DNA of 64,000 nt from Chitinophagales bacterium (GTDB lineage Bacteria > Bacteroidota > Bacteroidia > Chitinophagales > JADIYW01). Below, piece by piece: positions 33,971 to 43,321 of this stretch (position 1 is the stretch's first letter; every line of letters begins with the position of its first letter). The notes under the pieces were generated by a model. That model was not told where the DNA came from and searched no databases. It was given only the letters and a program-made list of their open reading frames with translations. Position numbers and translations under genes: made by a program. The stretch is from NCBI GenBank assembly GCA_019694955.1, contig JAIBAX010000011.1:1-64000 (forward strand), read 5' to 3'.

Positions 33971-36292
33971 TTATGATTTATGGTTTAAAAAATAAGATAC
34001 TTTAAAGAGACAGTTAAATCCCGGCAAATCTGAGAAATACCTAAGCTTGTCTGTGTAACTGCGATAACTTGTATTGGTCATATTCTCAAACGCGATGCCA
34101 TATTGTATCGTGTGGTTAGCAAGTTTCTGTGTTAGGTAAGCATTCAGTTGTAATAACGAATATCCGGCAGGCGGAGGAAGAAAATCAAAACCAGTGGGGA
34201 AATGCTTTTGTCGGAAGTAGTAGGAGTATGATGTTGTTGATTCAAAATCAATGTGCTTATTAATGCTATGTTGTATATTTACCTCAAACATCAAAGAATT
34301 TTGTGGCATAGCATACAGCCAGTCATCGTTTGTGCGGTCTTTTCCCCATAATACTTCTCCTTTAGCAGTGAAATTTATCCACTTCTTTGGTGCATATTTA
34401 ATGGCGCCATTGGTTCCATAAATGGCGGCATTTGTCTGCTCATAAAAATACTGTGGAAAAGCACCTCTTATCGTTAGTACCAAATCGGGTTGTGGTTCAA
34501 GAAAAATATAATCGCGAATAAGGTTATAAAAGCCACCAACACTCAAGGTTAAGGTGCTTAAAGGAAAGTAGTCCAATGAGTAGGTTAATTTTAATCCTTT
34601 TTCCGGTTTTAGAGAAGTGTTTCCTTGCTCTAAAGAGGCGGTTCCATGGTGTAAACCCTCGCTGAATAATTCTGCAGCATTTGGATTCCTGGAGGCATAT
34701 CCAATATTCAACTTGGCATCCATGAAATCTTTTTTAGCATACTGCCAACCCAGTGCGCCACTGAAATTGTGGAAATAAAATGACGAGTCAATAATATTAT
34801 TGTTTCTATCTCTTTTCTTGGCATTGAAATGATTGTATTCATATCTGAAACCAGCATCGACCTCCATGTGGTTATTTGACCATTTTTCAAAAATATATGC
34901 ACCGGAATTTTGATTGAAATAATCAGGAATTAAAGGTCGCACACCTGTTCCGGGCAAGTTGGTATTTATGGTGTAATTGTAAACGATACCTGCCTTTCCA
35001 GTGATAACATCCGATAATGGATGCTCTATGTTTATGTCTATGCTGTGTTGATTTAAGTTCAAGTCTAAAGAAGGTCTATTGTCATTAGAAATTCTTCTGA
35101 TATCATACTCTTGCCTAAGGTTAATTTGCGCCGCATACTGAAGGTTCAGTTTTAATTGCTCATTTATGCGAAAATATGTATTCGTTTTTACGATGTGGTG
35201 TGTTGACGTTTGACGGGGCGATGATAAAGAATATGTAAAGGGCAAAACAATCAGTGGCGTATCGGCACCAATCGCATTTTGTAAATCGGTGAGGTTGCCT
35301 ATATGCGCAGCTTTAAGAATGCCATTCTCTTTGTCGAAAAGCGAATAATAACCTTGCAATCCCCATTTAAACTTGTTATAACCAATTGAAAAACTGGCAT
35401 TCCCTTGTTGAAAACCTGTGTTGGAAAGGTTGTAGTCTGGTGCATGTTGATCGCCGGATTTTTTAAAACGTCCTTTTATGCTCCATCCAAGGTTGTTGAT
35501 TTTTTTGAATCCTCCTTCCATGCTCAAACCTGCACCCCAAAGCCCCCCATTGGTAGCGCCCATGACTTGCGTTTTTAACTGGATTCCCGCTTCTTTTGGA
35601 AGAGGGGCAGGGCTGACAATAATCACCCCACCAATAGCATCCACACCGTATTGAACGGTGCCGGCACCTCTGATGACTGCAATTTCATTGCCTTCAGAAG
35701 GGTCGATTTCAGGAGCATGTTCGGTTCCCCAATCTTGCCCAACAAAACGAACATTGTTTTGGATCAGTAAAACCCTGTTGCTGTGTACACCATCGATTAT
35801 CGGTTTTGAAGTATTGTTGCCGGTTTGCAATACCGAAACACCATCCATATGGTTTAAAATGCTCCCCAAATCTTTTTCACTATTTTGTTCTATCGTTTTT
35901 TTATTGAGCAACTGTGTGTTTTGAGAAGGGTTCTCTAACGCACGTTCATACGAAATGATGATTTCTTGAAGTGCTTCCGAATGATGCTCTAAATAAAAAT
36001 TCTTTATCTTAGTTTCGCCTAAGTTTAAAAGCGTTACTTGCGTATCGCAGTCTATGTGAATGATTCTAATATTGTAGTTGCCCGGACATATTTTTTCAAA
36101 ATGAAAATACCCATTCGTGTCTGTAATGATTCCCATGTTTAACTCCATGATTTCAATAGAGGCAAATTCTAAAGGTGTACCATCATGTTCATCATATATG
36201 TTTCCTGAAAATTCAATATTACAGGAATTTTGCCCCATAATGGTCAATGTTACGAAAAAAAAGATCCAACTGATTTGCCATTTATGCAACAT
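33971..36292 (-). CDS. TonB-dependent outer-membrane receptor
   Basis: 773 residues: signal peptide, N-terminal CarboxypepD_reg domain (about 24-105), plug (about 120-235, with LLNKKTIEQNSEKDLGSILNHMDGVSV and AVIRGAGTVQYGVDAIGGVI read separately) and a 22-strand barrel ending in YFLNHKS. The dense TBDT features and the barrel segment GILKAAHIGNLTDL resemble ZnuD-like metal or heme receptors. Its substrate is not proven; metal uptake with the following lipoprotein is a reasonable guess. A possible promoter was not recognised upstream. Confidence 0.93.
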   Translation of the reverse strand: MLHKWQISWIFFFVTLTIMGQNSCNIEFSGNIYDEHDGTPLEFASIEIMELNMGIITDTNGYFHFEKICPGNYNIRIIHIDCDTQVTLLNLGETKIKNFYLEHHSEALQEIIISYERALENPSQNTQLLNKKTIEQNSEKDLGSILNHMDGVSVLQTGNNTSKPIIDGVHSNRVLLIQNNVRFVGQDWGTEHAPEIDPSEGNEIAVIRGAGTVQYGVDAIGGVIIVSPAPLPKEAGIQLKTQVMGATNGGLWGAGLSMEGGFKKINNLGWSIKGRFKKSGDQHAPDYNLSNTGFQQGNASFSIGYNKFKWGLQGYYSLFDKENGILKAAHIGNLTDLQNAIGADTPLIVLPFTYSLSSPRQTSTHHIVKTNTYFRINEQLKLNLQYAAQINLRQEYDIRRISNDNRPSLDLNLNQHSIDINIEHPLSDVITGKAGIVYNYTINTNLPGTGVRPLIPDYFNQNSGAYIFEKWSNNHMEVDAGFRYEYNHFNAKKRDRNNNIIDSSFYFHNFSGALGWQYAKKDFMDAKLNIGYASRNPNAAELFSEGLHHGTASLEQGNTSLKPEKGLKLTYSLDYFPLSTLTLSVGGFYNLIRDYIFLEPQPDLVLTIRGAFPQYFYEQTNAAIYGTNGAIKYAPKKWINFTAKGEVLWGKDRTNDDWLYAMPQNSLMFEVNIQHSINKHIDFESTTSYSYYFRQKHFPTGFDFLPPPAGYSLLQLNAYLTQKLANHTIQYGIAFENMTNTSYRSYTDKLRYFSDLPGFNCLFKVSYFLNHKS

Positions 36293-36422
36293 AGGTGCAA
36301 ATATAGCAAAAGCATTTGTTTCTGCAACTTAATTGCATGATAAATAAACATGAATATTTTTGATTTCACTTTTTTTCACATATCAAGTGTAATTTTTTCT
36401 TTTCACAGAACGTTATTGGTGG

Positions 36423-37034
36423 ATGGGATGGCTTAAAGGGTTGCTAATAGTGGGAATTTTATGTTCTTGTGTTAAAGGACATAAGTATACAGATTTAAAG
36501 GTAGGTCAAATTGATTCACCAACAAATAAGCATTATAACCCAGAACTATCCATGTCTGCTTTACGTAAATATTGCACTGAAAACCACTATAATACAAAAT
36601 GGGGCATTATCATAAATTATGCGCTTCCATCTGGAACTAAGCGTTTCTTTTTATGTGATTTAGCAGCAGATGCTATATTGGTGGAAGGATTGGTTTGTCA
36701 TGGTTCTTGTAATGAGCGGTTTATTTCAGAAGCTAGATTCGGTAATGAAGTTGGTTGCGGTTGTTCTTCATTGGGGCATTACAAAATAGGGGAGAAGTAT
36801 GTAGGTGATTTTGGTACAGCCTATAAATTATATGGATTAGATGAAACAAATTCAAACGCTTACGAGCGTTTTGTGGTACTACATGGCCACTCATGTGTAC
36901 CTGAAAATGAGTATGATGCAGAAATATGTAATAGCTTGGGATGTCCAACATTAAACCCCAACATATTAAAAAAGATAGAACCTTTTCTTGACCAAGCAGA
37001 GGCTCCAGTAATTATTTGGGCTATCAATGATTAG
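36423..37034 (+). CDS. Murein L,D-transpeptidase catalytic-domain (YkuD_2) lipoprotein
   Basis: 203 residues: Cys-rich signal end (GILCSC16). The domain shows HGSCNERF, VVLHGHSC (H154, H156) and SLGCPTLNP (nucleophile C174), the pattern of the YkuD_2 family. It probably forms or edits 3-3 peptide crosslinks or attaches proteins to peptidoglycan; activity inferred from family. Its 3' end overlaps the convergent SGNH gene by 11 bases. Confidence 0.82.
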   Translation: MGWLKGLLIVGILCSCVKGHKYTDLKVGQIDSPTNKHYNPELSMSALRKYCTENHYNTKWGIIINYALPSGTKRFFLCDLAADAILVEGLVCHGSCNERFISEARFGNEVGCGCSSLGHYKIGEKYVGDFGTAYKLYGLDETNSNAYERFVVLHGHSCVPENEYDAEICNSLGCPTLNPNILKKIEPFLDQAEAPVIIWAIND

Positions 37035-38247
37035 TAGCGTTTTCTATTGCTTTGATTTTCGCCAGTAAACTATCTGCTACCATTTTATGTATTTCCTCAC
37101 TTGGATGTCCATCGAAGATGTTTACCTTTGTTTTAATACCTTTTGTTTTAAATATTTCCGTCGTATTTAGGAAGTATAATTTTTGATTAGGGCGAAGTGA
37201 AGCTTCAATTTTTTTGTTGATGTAAATATTAGAAGAGTCAAAATCATAACTATCCGGATAGGTTACGAAGATGAGTGAAGTCTTCATAGAATCTGTGACG
37301 TAGTCTGCGGTTTCTTGTAAGTCTGCTAGATGCTGCGTGAATATGCTGTCTTCTTGATACCAGTTATACAGATTGGTTTTAAATGTTGGATGTTCTTTTG
37401 CATATTGTTTTTGAAGCTTTGCAAACGAACTTCCTTTGACAAAATAATATACCATATCGCCGATGACGGAATTTCTTGAATGCTTAAATAAAAATTTGGC
37501 AAAAGGAGCATCTTCTTTTTTATAAAGGGATGTTATATTGTCATCTGGCGGTATTCTATCTTCAATATCATTTGGAACATGGTTGAGGATAACATAAGAT
37601 GGTTGTAAAGGGAAACTACGAATAAAGTTCGACTCAGTGAGCGTTCCCGCACCACTTCTTCCACCATTAATAATAAAATATTCCTCCTTTAATAACTTTT
37701 CTAGTAAATCGGGCGATCTGTCAGCCGGGTTTTTTATGCCATGTCCCGCAACATAGGAATCTCCAATATAAAGAATGATTTTTTTGTCTTGAATATCTTT
37801 AAAGCTAAAATCCCGATCTCTGAAATCAAACTTATTGAGTTTCCAGTATTTTTTGAACCATATTTTGGCTACATAAGCCTCACCATTTCCTTGACTGGGC
37901 GGATATGTGCTGCAATAAACCTCACCTATATAAAAGAATATAAGTAACCACAAGGTGGTAGTTATCGCTATTTGATAACTTTTTTTTGAAAATACCTTAA
38001 AGGTTAGCGCAATAGCAATGAGTGCAATCAATGCCAAACCAATGATTTTATAGGAACGCATCTTGAGGGCAGAAAGGAAGTCGGCGGCATCGGGAATCTG
38101 GAGCAGCTTGCTGAAATTGCTAAAGACCATTATATGAAACAGTACTAGTGCTACAATGCATACCATTAGGGCTACAGGAAAGAAATCTATTTTTCTTGTT
38201 TCCTTTGAAGCGATTTTCTTTTGAAGGCTGCCCTTTTTTGGTTTCAT
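37024..38247 (-). CDS. Membrane-bound SGNH/GDSL-type hydrolase
   Basis: 407 residues: three N-terminal membrane helices (about 23-43, 66-85, 92-110) and an extracytoplasmic SGNH-like domain from about 150: GDS164YVAGHG (block I), GGRSGAGTL (block II), VILNHVPNDIEDR (block III-like) and FDGHPSEEIH (D379, H381). Such proteins act as esterases or O-acetyltransferase-like enzymes on cell-surface glycans in other bacteria; the substrate here is unknown. Basic start MKPKKGSLQKKI is cytoplasmic. Confidence 0.8.
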   Translation of the reverse strand: MKPKKGSLQKKIASKETRKIDFFPVALMVCIVALVLFHIMVFSNFSKLLQIPDAADFLSALKMRSYKIIGLALIALIAIALTFKVFSKKSYQIAITTTLWLLIFFYIGEVYCSTYPPSQGNGEAYVAKIWFKKYWKLNKFDFRDRDFSFKDIQDKKIILYIGDSYVAGHGIKNPADRSPDLLEKLLKEEYFIINGGRSGAGTLTESNFIRSFPLQPSYVILNHVPNDIEDRIPPDDNITSLYKKEDAPFAKFLFKHSRNSVIGDMVYYFVKGSSFAKLQKQYAKEHPTFKTNLYNWYQEDSIFTQHLADLQETADYVTDSMKTSLIFVTYPDSYDFDSSNIYINKKIEASLRPNQKLYFLNTTEIFKTKGIKTKVNIFDGHPSEEIHKMVADSLLAKIKAIENATNH

Positions 38248-38331
38248 ACTTTTTAAAAGTTATGGTAATTAGCCACAATATAAGCATTTAGGTTGTTTGA
38301 ATAAGAAACTGGAATAAGTGTTTTTCAAAAT

Positions 38332-38363
38332 AAAAAAGGGTTATCGCACGTGGATAACCCTTT
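38332..38363 (-). terminator. Terminator downstream of ychF
   Basis: Perfect 11-base stem AAAGGGTTATC (38335-38345) / GATAACCCTTT (38353-38363), 7-base loop. On the minus strand the stem is followed by TTT and a T-rich stretch, 40 bases beyond the ychF stop. Confidence 0.85.
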
Positions 38364-38402
38364 AGCTACAAATTCTAACACTGAATTTGCGTAAAGAATA
38401 TA

Positions 38403-39500
38403 TTATACATTGAACAAGAAATGCATGATGTCACCATCTTCTACCACATATGTTTTTCCTTCAATTCCCAATTTCCCGGCATCACGGCAAGCTGATTCTG
38501 ACCTATATTTCATATAGTCGTTGAATTTAATCACCTCAGCTCTAATGAAGCCTTTCTCGAAATCGGTATGTATTACGCCTGCTGCCTGCGGTGCCGTATC
38601 TCCTCTATGAATCGTCCATGCCCTGACTTCCTTTACGCCAGCTGTGAAATATGTAATCAGGTTCAAGAGTCTGTATGCAGATTGTATCAATAAGTTGACG
38701 CCGGGTTCTTCTAAACCCATATCTTCTAAAAACATCTGCCTGTCTTCATAACTGTCTAATTGGGCAATGTCGGCTTCTATAGCTGCAGAAATAAAGAGTA
38801 CTTCTGCTTTTTCGTCTTTAACGGCTTCCATCAGTGCAGCAGTGTGTTTATTGCCTGTTTTTACTGATTTTTCATCCACATTACAAGCATACAATACTGG
38901 CTTTGCGGTGAGTAAATTCAAGTCTTTGAGGTCGTCGTGGAGGTCGCCGCCCAAATCGATAGCTCTAGCTGATTTGCCAGATTCTAACCCGTTTTTTAAT
39001 AAGGTAAGCTGCTCATAAATCGTTTTGGCTTCTTTGTCGCCACTTCCGGCGGCGCGTTGATATTTAGCCATTCTTTTCTCTACGGATTCCAAATCTTTTA
39101 ATTGCAACTCGATGTCTATGATTTCCTTATCCCTTACTGGGTTGACAGAACCGTCAACATGCACAATATTGTCGTCTTCAAAGCAGCGAATAACGTGAAT
39201 GATGGCATCTGTATTGCGAATATTGCCTAAAAATTGATTTCCTAATCCTTCTCCTTTGCTGGCACCTTTTACCAATCCGGCAATATCTACAATCTCAACG
39301 GTAGTAGGAACTACCTTCTGAGGTTGGATGATTTCTGCCAACTGGTTAATTCTGCTGTCCGGCACTGTTATTACGCCAACATTTGGCTCGATCGTACAGA
39401 ATGGATAGTTTGCTGATTGTGCTTTCGCATTTGAAAGTGCATTGAAAAGTGTTGACTTGCCCACATTTGGCAATCCCACAATCCCACATTGAAGTCCCAT
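38403..39500 (-). CDS. ychF: Redox-regulated ATPase YchF (Obg family)
   Basis: 365 residues, normal length. G1 motif GLPNVGKST (8-16), then FCTIEPNVGVITVPD, G3 VDIAGLVKGASKGEGLGNQFL, and the C-terminal TGS-like domain ending in EGKTYVVEDGDIMHFLFNV. YchF binds ATP in preference to GTP and associates with ribosomes. A TATTTTTG -7-like box (39536-39529) is 28 bases upstream. Confidence 0.97.
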   Translation of the reverse strand: MGLQCGIVGLPNVGKSTLFNALSNAKAQSANYPFCTIEPNVGVITVPDSRINQLAEIIQPQKVVPTTVEIVDIAGLVKGASKGEGLGNQFLGNIRNTDAIIHVIRCFEDDNIVHVDGSVNPVRDKEIIDIELQLKDLESVEKRMAKYQRAAGSGDKEAKTIYEQLTLLKNGLESGKSARAIDLGGDLHDDLKDLNLLTAKPVLYACNVDEKSVKTGNKHTAALMEAVKDEKAEVLFISAAIEADIAQLDSYEDRQMFLEDMGLEEPGVNLLIQSAYRLLNLITYFTAGVKEVRAWTIHRGDTAPQAAGVIHTDFEKGFIRAEVIKFNDYMKYRSESACRDAGKLGIEGKTYVVEDGDIMHFLFNV

Positions 39501-39528
39501 AGTATGTTTTTAATGAATTATCCTTCCG

Positions 39529-39536
39529 CAAAAATA
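39529..39536 (-). promoter_or_regulatory. Possible -7 box of ychF
   Basis: TATTTTTG on the minus strand, fits TAnnTTTG; no TTG at the -33 position. Confidence 0.3.
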
Positions 39537-39564
39537 GGGAAGTGTGTGTTAAGATATAAGGGCT

Positions 39565-39960
39565 TTAGTCCCATTTTTCTACATGATCGATGGTATCGTT
39601 TTGGTCAGGTTTTTGTTCAACTGGCGTTGTATCTTCGGTGTCAGCGTCAGCTGTATCTTCATCATGTCCTCTTTCTCGGTGCGCAAACTGATTGAAATCG
39701 TATTCAGGAAGTAATTCAGCCTTGATATAATCAACCGTTTCTTGTAACGCCTCAACAAATTTGTTGAAATCCTCTTTATAGATGAAAATCTTGTGCCTGT
39801 CGTAACTTTCGTCGTTAAAATGTTTCTTGCTTTCTGTTATTGTAAGGAAGAAATCGCTGGACTTTGTTGACCTTACATCGAAGAAATATGTTCTTCTTTT
39901 ACCAGCCCTAATCTTTTTTGAAAAGATGTCGTTTTTAATGTTATTGTGCTCGTTCTCCAC
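39565..39960 (-). CDS. DUF3276 PUR-alpha-like protein
   Basis: 131 residues. The PUR-like core (about 10-90: FSKKIRAGKRRTYFFDVRST, SDFFLTITESKK and KIFIYKEDFNKFVEAL) is followed by an acidic tail (DEDTADADTEDTT). The Bacteroidota/spirochaete family binds single-stranded or curved nucleic acid. It lies between ychF and an ABC transporter but with 64-66-base gaps, so probably its own unit. Confidence 0.85.
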   Translation of the reverse strand: MENEHNNIKNDIFSKKIRAGKRRTYFFDVRSTKSSDFFLTITESKKHFNDESYDRHKIFIYKEDFNKFVEALQETVDYIKAELLPEYDFNQFAHRERGHDEDTADADTEDTTPVEQKPDQNDTIDHVEKWD

Positions 39961-40026
39961 TTTTTTCCGTTTTACGATACAATATTAAAACAAAAAACGA
40001 TAAACTCTAAGGATTTTCCCAAAAAA

Positions 40027-41811
40027 TTATTCCACAGCCTCCGCTTCCTGTTGTTGAATAAGGTATAGGTCGTAATAAGTGCCTTTCCGTTCCAGCAGTT
40101 GTTGGTGCGTACCACTTTCTGACAACCTGCCATCTTCTAAAACAAGAATTTGGTCGAAGTTGAATAGCGAAAATATACGATGTGTAATAAATAAGACAGT
40201 TTTGTCTTTTAAGATGGTGTTGAAGTTGTTGAGAATGATATGTTCCGTCTTTGCATCTACAGCAGAAAGACAGTCGTCAAAGATTAATAATTCAGGATCT
40301 TTTATCAATGCCCTTGCGATAGAAATTCGTTGCTTTTGTCCACCACTAAGCGTTACACCTCGCTCTCCAACGATGGTTTCATATGTTTTTGGAAGTCCTA
40401 ATATGTCGTTGTGGACGGCGGCTATTTTGGCATATTCTTTAACGGTTGTTTCTTCCGCATCTATTTTTCCAAATCTGATATTGTTCTGTACTGTCTCAGA
40501 GAATAGGAATACGTCTTGCGGTACATATCCCGTGTTTTTTCTTAAGTCTGAAAGATTAATTTCTTTAAGGTTCTGATGGTCAATGGTGATTGCTCCTTTT
40601 TCAATATCATAGTTCCTTAGCAGTAATTCGGCAACAGTAGATTTTCCTGAACCGGTGCGCCCAACGATTGCGACTTTTTCACCTTTTTTTATGTTAAAGG
40701 AAATATTCTTTAAAGCTTCAATGCCTGTATCCGGATAAACGAAACTAACTTCGTTAAAATGAATATCTCCAATGCGCGCTAATTTCTTTTGGGTAGGATT
40801 AATGATATCAGGTTGTTGATCCATGAATTCATTAATGCGTTTTTGACTGGCTTCTGCACGTTGTATTAAGCTGATTACCCATCCCAATGAAGCCACAGGC
40901 CAAGTGAGCATGTTTATATAGTAAACAAATTCAGCGATATTGCCGGCGGAAAATCTACCTTTCAATACTTCAATTCCACCAATATATACTGCCAATATGG
41001 TGCTTAAACCGATGAGTAATAGCATCAAGGGTGCGAAAAATGCTTCTATACGTGCCAATGCCAGCGTTTTTACCCGGTAGTTTTCTGAAGCTTTTTCAAA
41101 TTCTTCGCCTGCGAAATTTTCCCTTGCAAAGGCTTTTAATACCCTTATTCCGGAAAAATATTCCTGCGCCATGGATGTAATGCCCGATAATTGTCGTTGA
41201 ATGGCTTCACTTTTTTTATTGATAGAATCACTGATTTTATATATGGAATAGGAGAGTATCGGCAAGGGCAATAGCACCCAAAAAGAAAGATAGGCATTGG
41301 TATAAAACATTGAATATATCACCATGATAAACATTGCCAATGTATTCACAGCATACATTATGGCAGGTCCTACGTACATACGCACTTTGGAAACATCCTC
41401 GGAAATTCGTGACATGAGGTCTCCGGTATTATTCCTTTTGTAGAAGGCTGACCCCAGACGTTGATACTGCTGATAGAGCTCATCTTTCTGATCGTATTCA
41501 ATTAATCGAGACATTACGATGAGGGTTTGCCGCATGAAAAACATAAAAATGCCTCTCAATAACGATGAAACGATGATTAAGATTCCAAATAGAAAAATTA
41601 AATGTATAATGGATTGATATAATAAACTTTTGGATGAAAACCCTTGTAGAAGTTGATACGTTTCTATATTTTCAGTGATGAGGTCTAAGGCATAGCGTAT
41701 CATGATTGGCGGCACTAAGCCAAAGATATTTGACACAATGACGAAAAACATTCCCCCAATCAAGTAGGATTTGTATCTAATAAAGTATCTGTTGATAGAC
41801 TTTAATTGCAT
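40027..41811 (-). CDS. ABC transporter, fused permease and ATPase (MsbA/MDR-like)
   Basis: 594 residues. Six membrane helices in residues 1-310 (type I exporter fold), then an ATPase with Walker A GRTGSGKST (about 380), Q-loop YVPQD, signature LSGGQKQR, Walker B LLIFDDCLSAVD and H-loop FITHR. Half-transporter that works as a dimer; lipid or drug export likely, substrate unknown. No partner half-transporter next to it, so it is probably a homodimer. Confidence 0.94.
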   Translation of the reverse strand: MQLKSINRYFIRYKSYLIGGMFFVIVSNIFGLVPPIMIRYALDLITENIETYQLLQGFSSKSLLYQSIIHLIFLFGILIIVSSLLRGIFMFFMRQTLIVMSRLIEYDQKDELYQQYQRLGSAFYKRNNTGDLMSRISEDVSKVRMYVGPAIMYAVNTLAMFIMVIYSMFYTNAYLSFWVLLPLPILSYSIYKISDSINKKSEAIQRQLSGITSMAQEYFSGIRVLKAFARENFAGEEFEKASENYRVKTLALARIEAFFAPLMLLLIGLSTILAVYIGGIEVLKGRFSAGNIAEFVYYINMLTWPVASLGWVISLIQRAEASQKRINEFMDQQPDIINPTQKKLARIGDIHFNEVSFVYPDTGIEALKNISFNIKKGEKVAIVGRTGSGKSTVAELLLRNYDIEKGAITIDHQNLKEINLSDLRKNTGYVPQDVFLFSETVQNNIRFGKIDAEETTVKEYAKIAAVHNDILGLPKTYETIVGERGVTLSGGQKQRISIARALIKDPELLIFDDCLSAVDAKTEHIILNNFNTILKDKTVLFITHRIFSLFNFDQILVLEDGRLSESGTHQQLLERKGTYYDLYLIQQQEAEAVE

Positions 41812-41912
41812 ATTGGCGAAGGTACATAAATATTATTATTCTAAAAATGAGCTTCAACTTTAACAGTTGGTTATTTGTGAATAAAAAAATACTTTAATCA
41901 TTTCTGAAAACT

Positions 41913-41920
41913 TATTTTTG
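41913..41920 (+). promoter_or_regulatory. Possible -7 box of nusB
   Basis: TATTTTTG, 16 bases before the nusB ATG. -33 element not clear. Confidence 0.35.
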
Positions 41921-41936
41921 CAGTCAAGTAAGTTCT

Positions 41937-42890
41937 ATGATTAGCAGGAGAAGTGTTCGAATAAAAACCATGCAAGCGATTTATGCCTTTGAGCGATCAG
42001 AGGGTACGCCCGTCTTGCATTTTGAAACCTTATTGAAAAAAAGTATCAACTCTGTCAAAGAGCAATATATCTTTCATCTATTTCTAATTAGAGAAGTAGC
42101 CAATTTTGTTGACAAAATGGCTAAAATTAAGGCATCAAAATATATTCGCTCCGAGGCCGACAAACATTTCAGCACCAAGTTGCTCAGCAATATCTTTATC
42201 AATTATTTGAATCACGATAAGGAGTTTCTAGACCTAACAGAAATGTATCATTTTCAAAGACATGTAAATGATGATTTGATTAGAAAGTTGTATATGCAAC
42301 TCTCTGAAACTGAATTGTATCAAAGATATGTTCAAAATCCTGCTGAATTTGAGTTTGAAGCAGATAAGAAAATCATTAAAATGCTCTATGAAGAAGTGAT
42401 TCTGAATAGTGAAATGGTGAAAAGCCTGTTTGAAGAAATTTGGCCTACATGGGAAGATGATATCGCTTTCGTACATAGTACCGTTACAGAAGCCATTAAG
42501 AAAAGTAAAGAAGAATTGAAACTACATCTCGAAAGAGCCAATATTATGGATAAGTTTCAAGAGTTGATGACTTTTGCTTTGGAGTTGTTTAAAAAAACCA
42601 TCGATGAAAAGGAAAAGCAAATCGCGCTGTATGTGCCGAAACTTAAAAACTGGGAAGCTGATCGTTTAGCGATACTCGACCAAATCATTCTAAGAATGGC
42701 ACTGACAGAGTTTACTTGTTTTCCTTCTATACCACTAAAGGTTTCTATCAATGAATATTTAGACATTTCAAAGGAATTCAGCACACCTAAAAGCAAAGAC
42801 TTTATCAACGGTGTATTGGATAGACTGATGAAAGAACTTAAGGAGTCGGGAGCCATTAAGAAAATAGGTAGAGGGTTGATTAACAATTAA
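41937..42890 (+). CDS. nusB: Transcription antitermination factor NusB, long Bacteroidota form
   Basis: 317 residues, about twice the length of E. coli NusB. The N-terminus has the RNA-binding start SRRSVRIKTMQAIYAFE, and the C-terminal third shows the NusB core (WEADRLAILDQIILRMALTEF, KVSINEYLDISKEFSTPKSKDFINGVLD). The extra middle segment is helical and is typical of Bacteroidota homologs. Acts with NusE/S10 at boxA in rRNA transcription. Followed by a heptamer repeat and yajC. Confidence 0.93.
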   Translation: MISRRSVRIKTMQAIYAFERSEGTPVLHFETLLKKSINSVKEQYIFHLFLIREVANFVDKMAKIKASKYIRSEADKHFSTKLLSNIFINYLNHDKEFLDLTEMYHFQRHVNDDLIRKLYMQLSETELYQRYVQNPAEFEFEADKKIIKMLYEEVILNSEMVKSLFEEIWPTWEDDIAFVHSTVTEAIKKSKEELKLHLERANIMDKFQELMTFALELFKKTIDEKEKQIALYVPKLKNWEADRLAILDQIILRMALTEFTCFPSIPLKVSINEYLDISKEFSTPKSKDFINGVLDRLMKELKESGAIKKIGRGLINN

Positions 42891-42891
42891 T

Positions 42892-42937
42892 AATTATAAA
42901 TTATAAATTATAAATTATAAATTATAAATTATAAATT
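42892..42937 (+). repeat. AATTATA heptamer tandem repeat
   Basis: Six perfect AATTATA units (42892-42933) plus AATT, between nusB and yajC. AT-only heptamers of this kind can vary in copy number by slippage. Confidence 0.95.
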
Positions 42938-42986
42938 TTGAATGGTCATTTTTTGTTGTTATAAATAAATTGTTTAAAATAGTTGT

Positions 42987-43319
42987 ATGATATTGGATAT
43001 TTTATTGCAGGCAAAGCCTGCTGCTCCAGGTGGAGGGTTTAATATGATTTTTATGATGGTGGCGATGTTTGCCATTATGTATTTCTTTATGATTCGTCCT
43101 CAAAAGAAAAAAGCTGATGATCAAAAGAAATTCCAAGAATCAATAGAGAAAGGAAGAAGAGTAGTGACACATGCAGGCATGCATGGAAAGGTGGCTTCTT
43201 TAGATGAGAGCAATCAAACGATGTTACTAGAAATTGGCGATAATGTACGCGTAAAAATGGATATTGCAGCCATTTCTATGGAAGCAACCCTATTGGCATA
43301 TCCAGATCAAGCAAAATAG
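42987..43319 (+). CDS. yajC: Sec translocase accessory subunit YajC
   Basis: 110 residues: one membrane helix (about 18-37, IFMMVAMFAIMYFFMI), then RPQKKK, the family signature, and a cytoplasmic domain with GRRVVTHAGMHGKVASLDE. Works with SecDF-YidC in protein export. Followed by coaE after two bases. Confidence 0.94.
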   Translation: MILDILLQAKPAAPGGGFNMIFMMVAMFAIMYFFMIRPQKKKADDQKKFQESIEKGRRVVTHAGMHGKVASLDESNQTMLLEIGDNVRVKMDIAAISMEATLLAYPDQAK

Positions 43320-43321
43320 CC

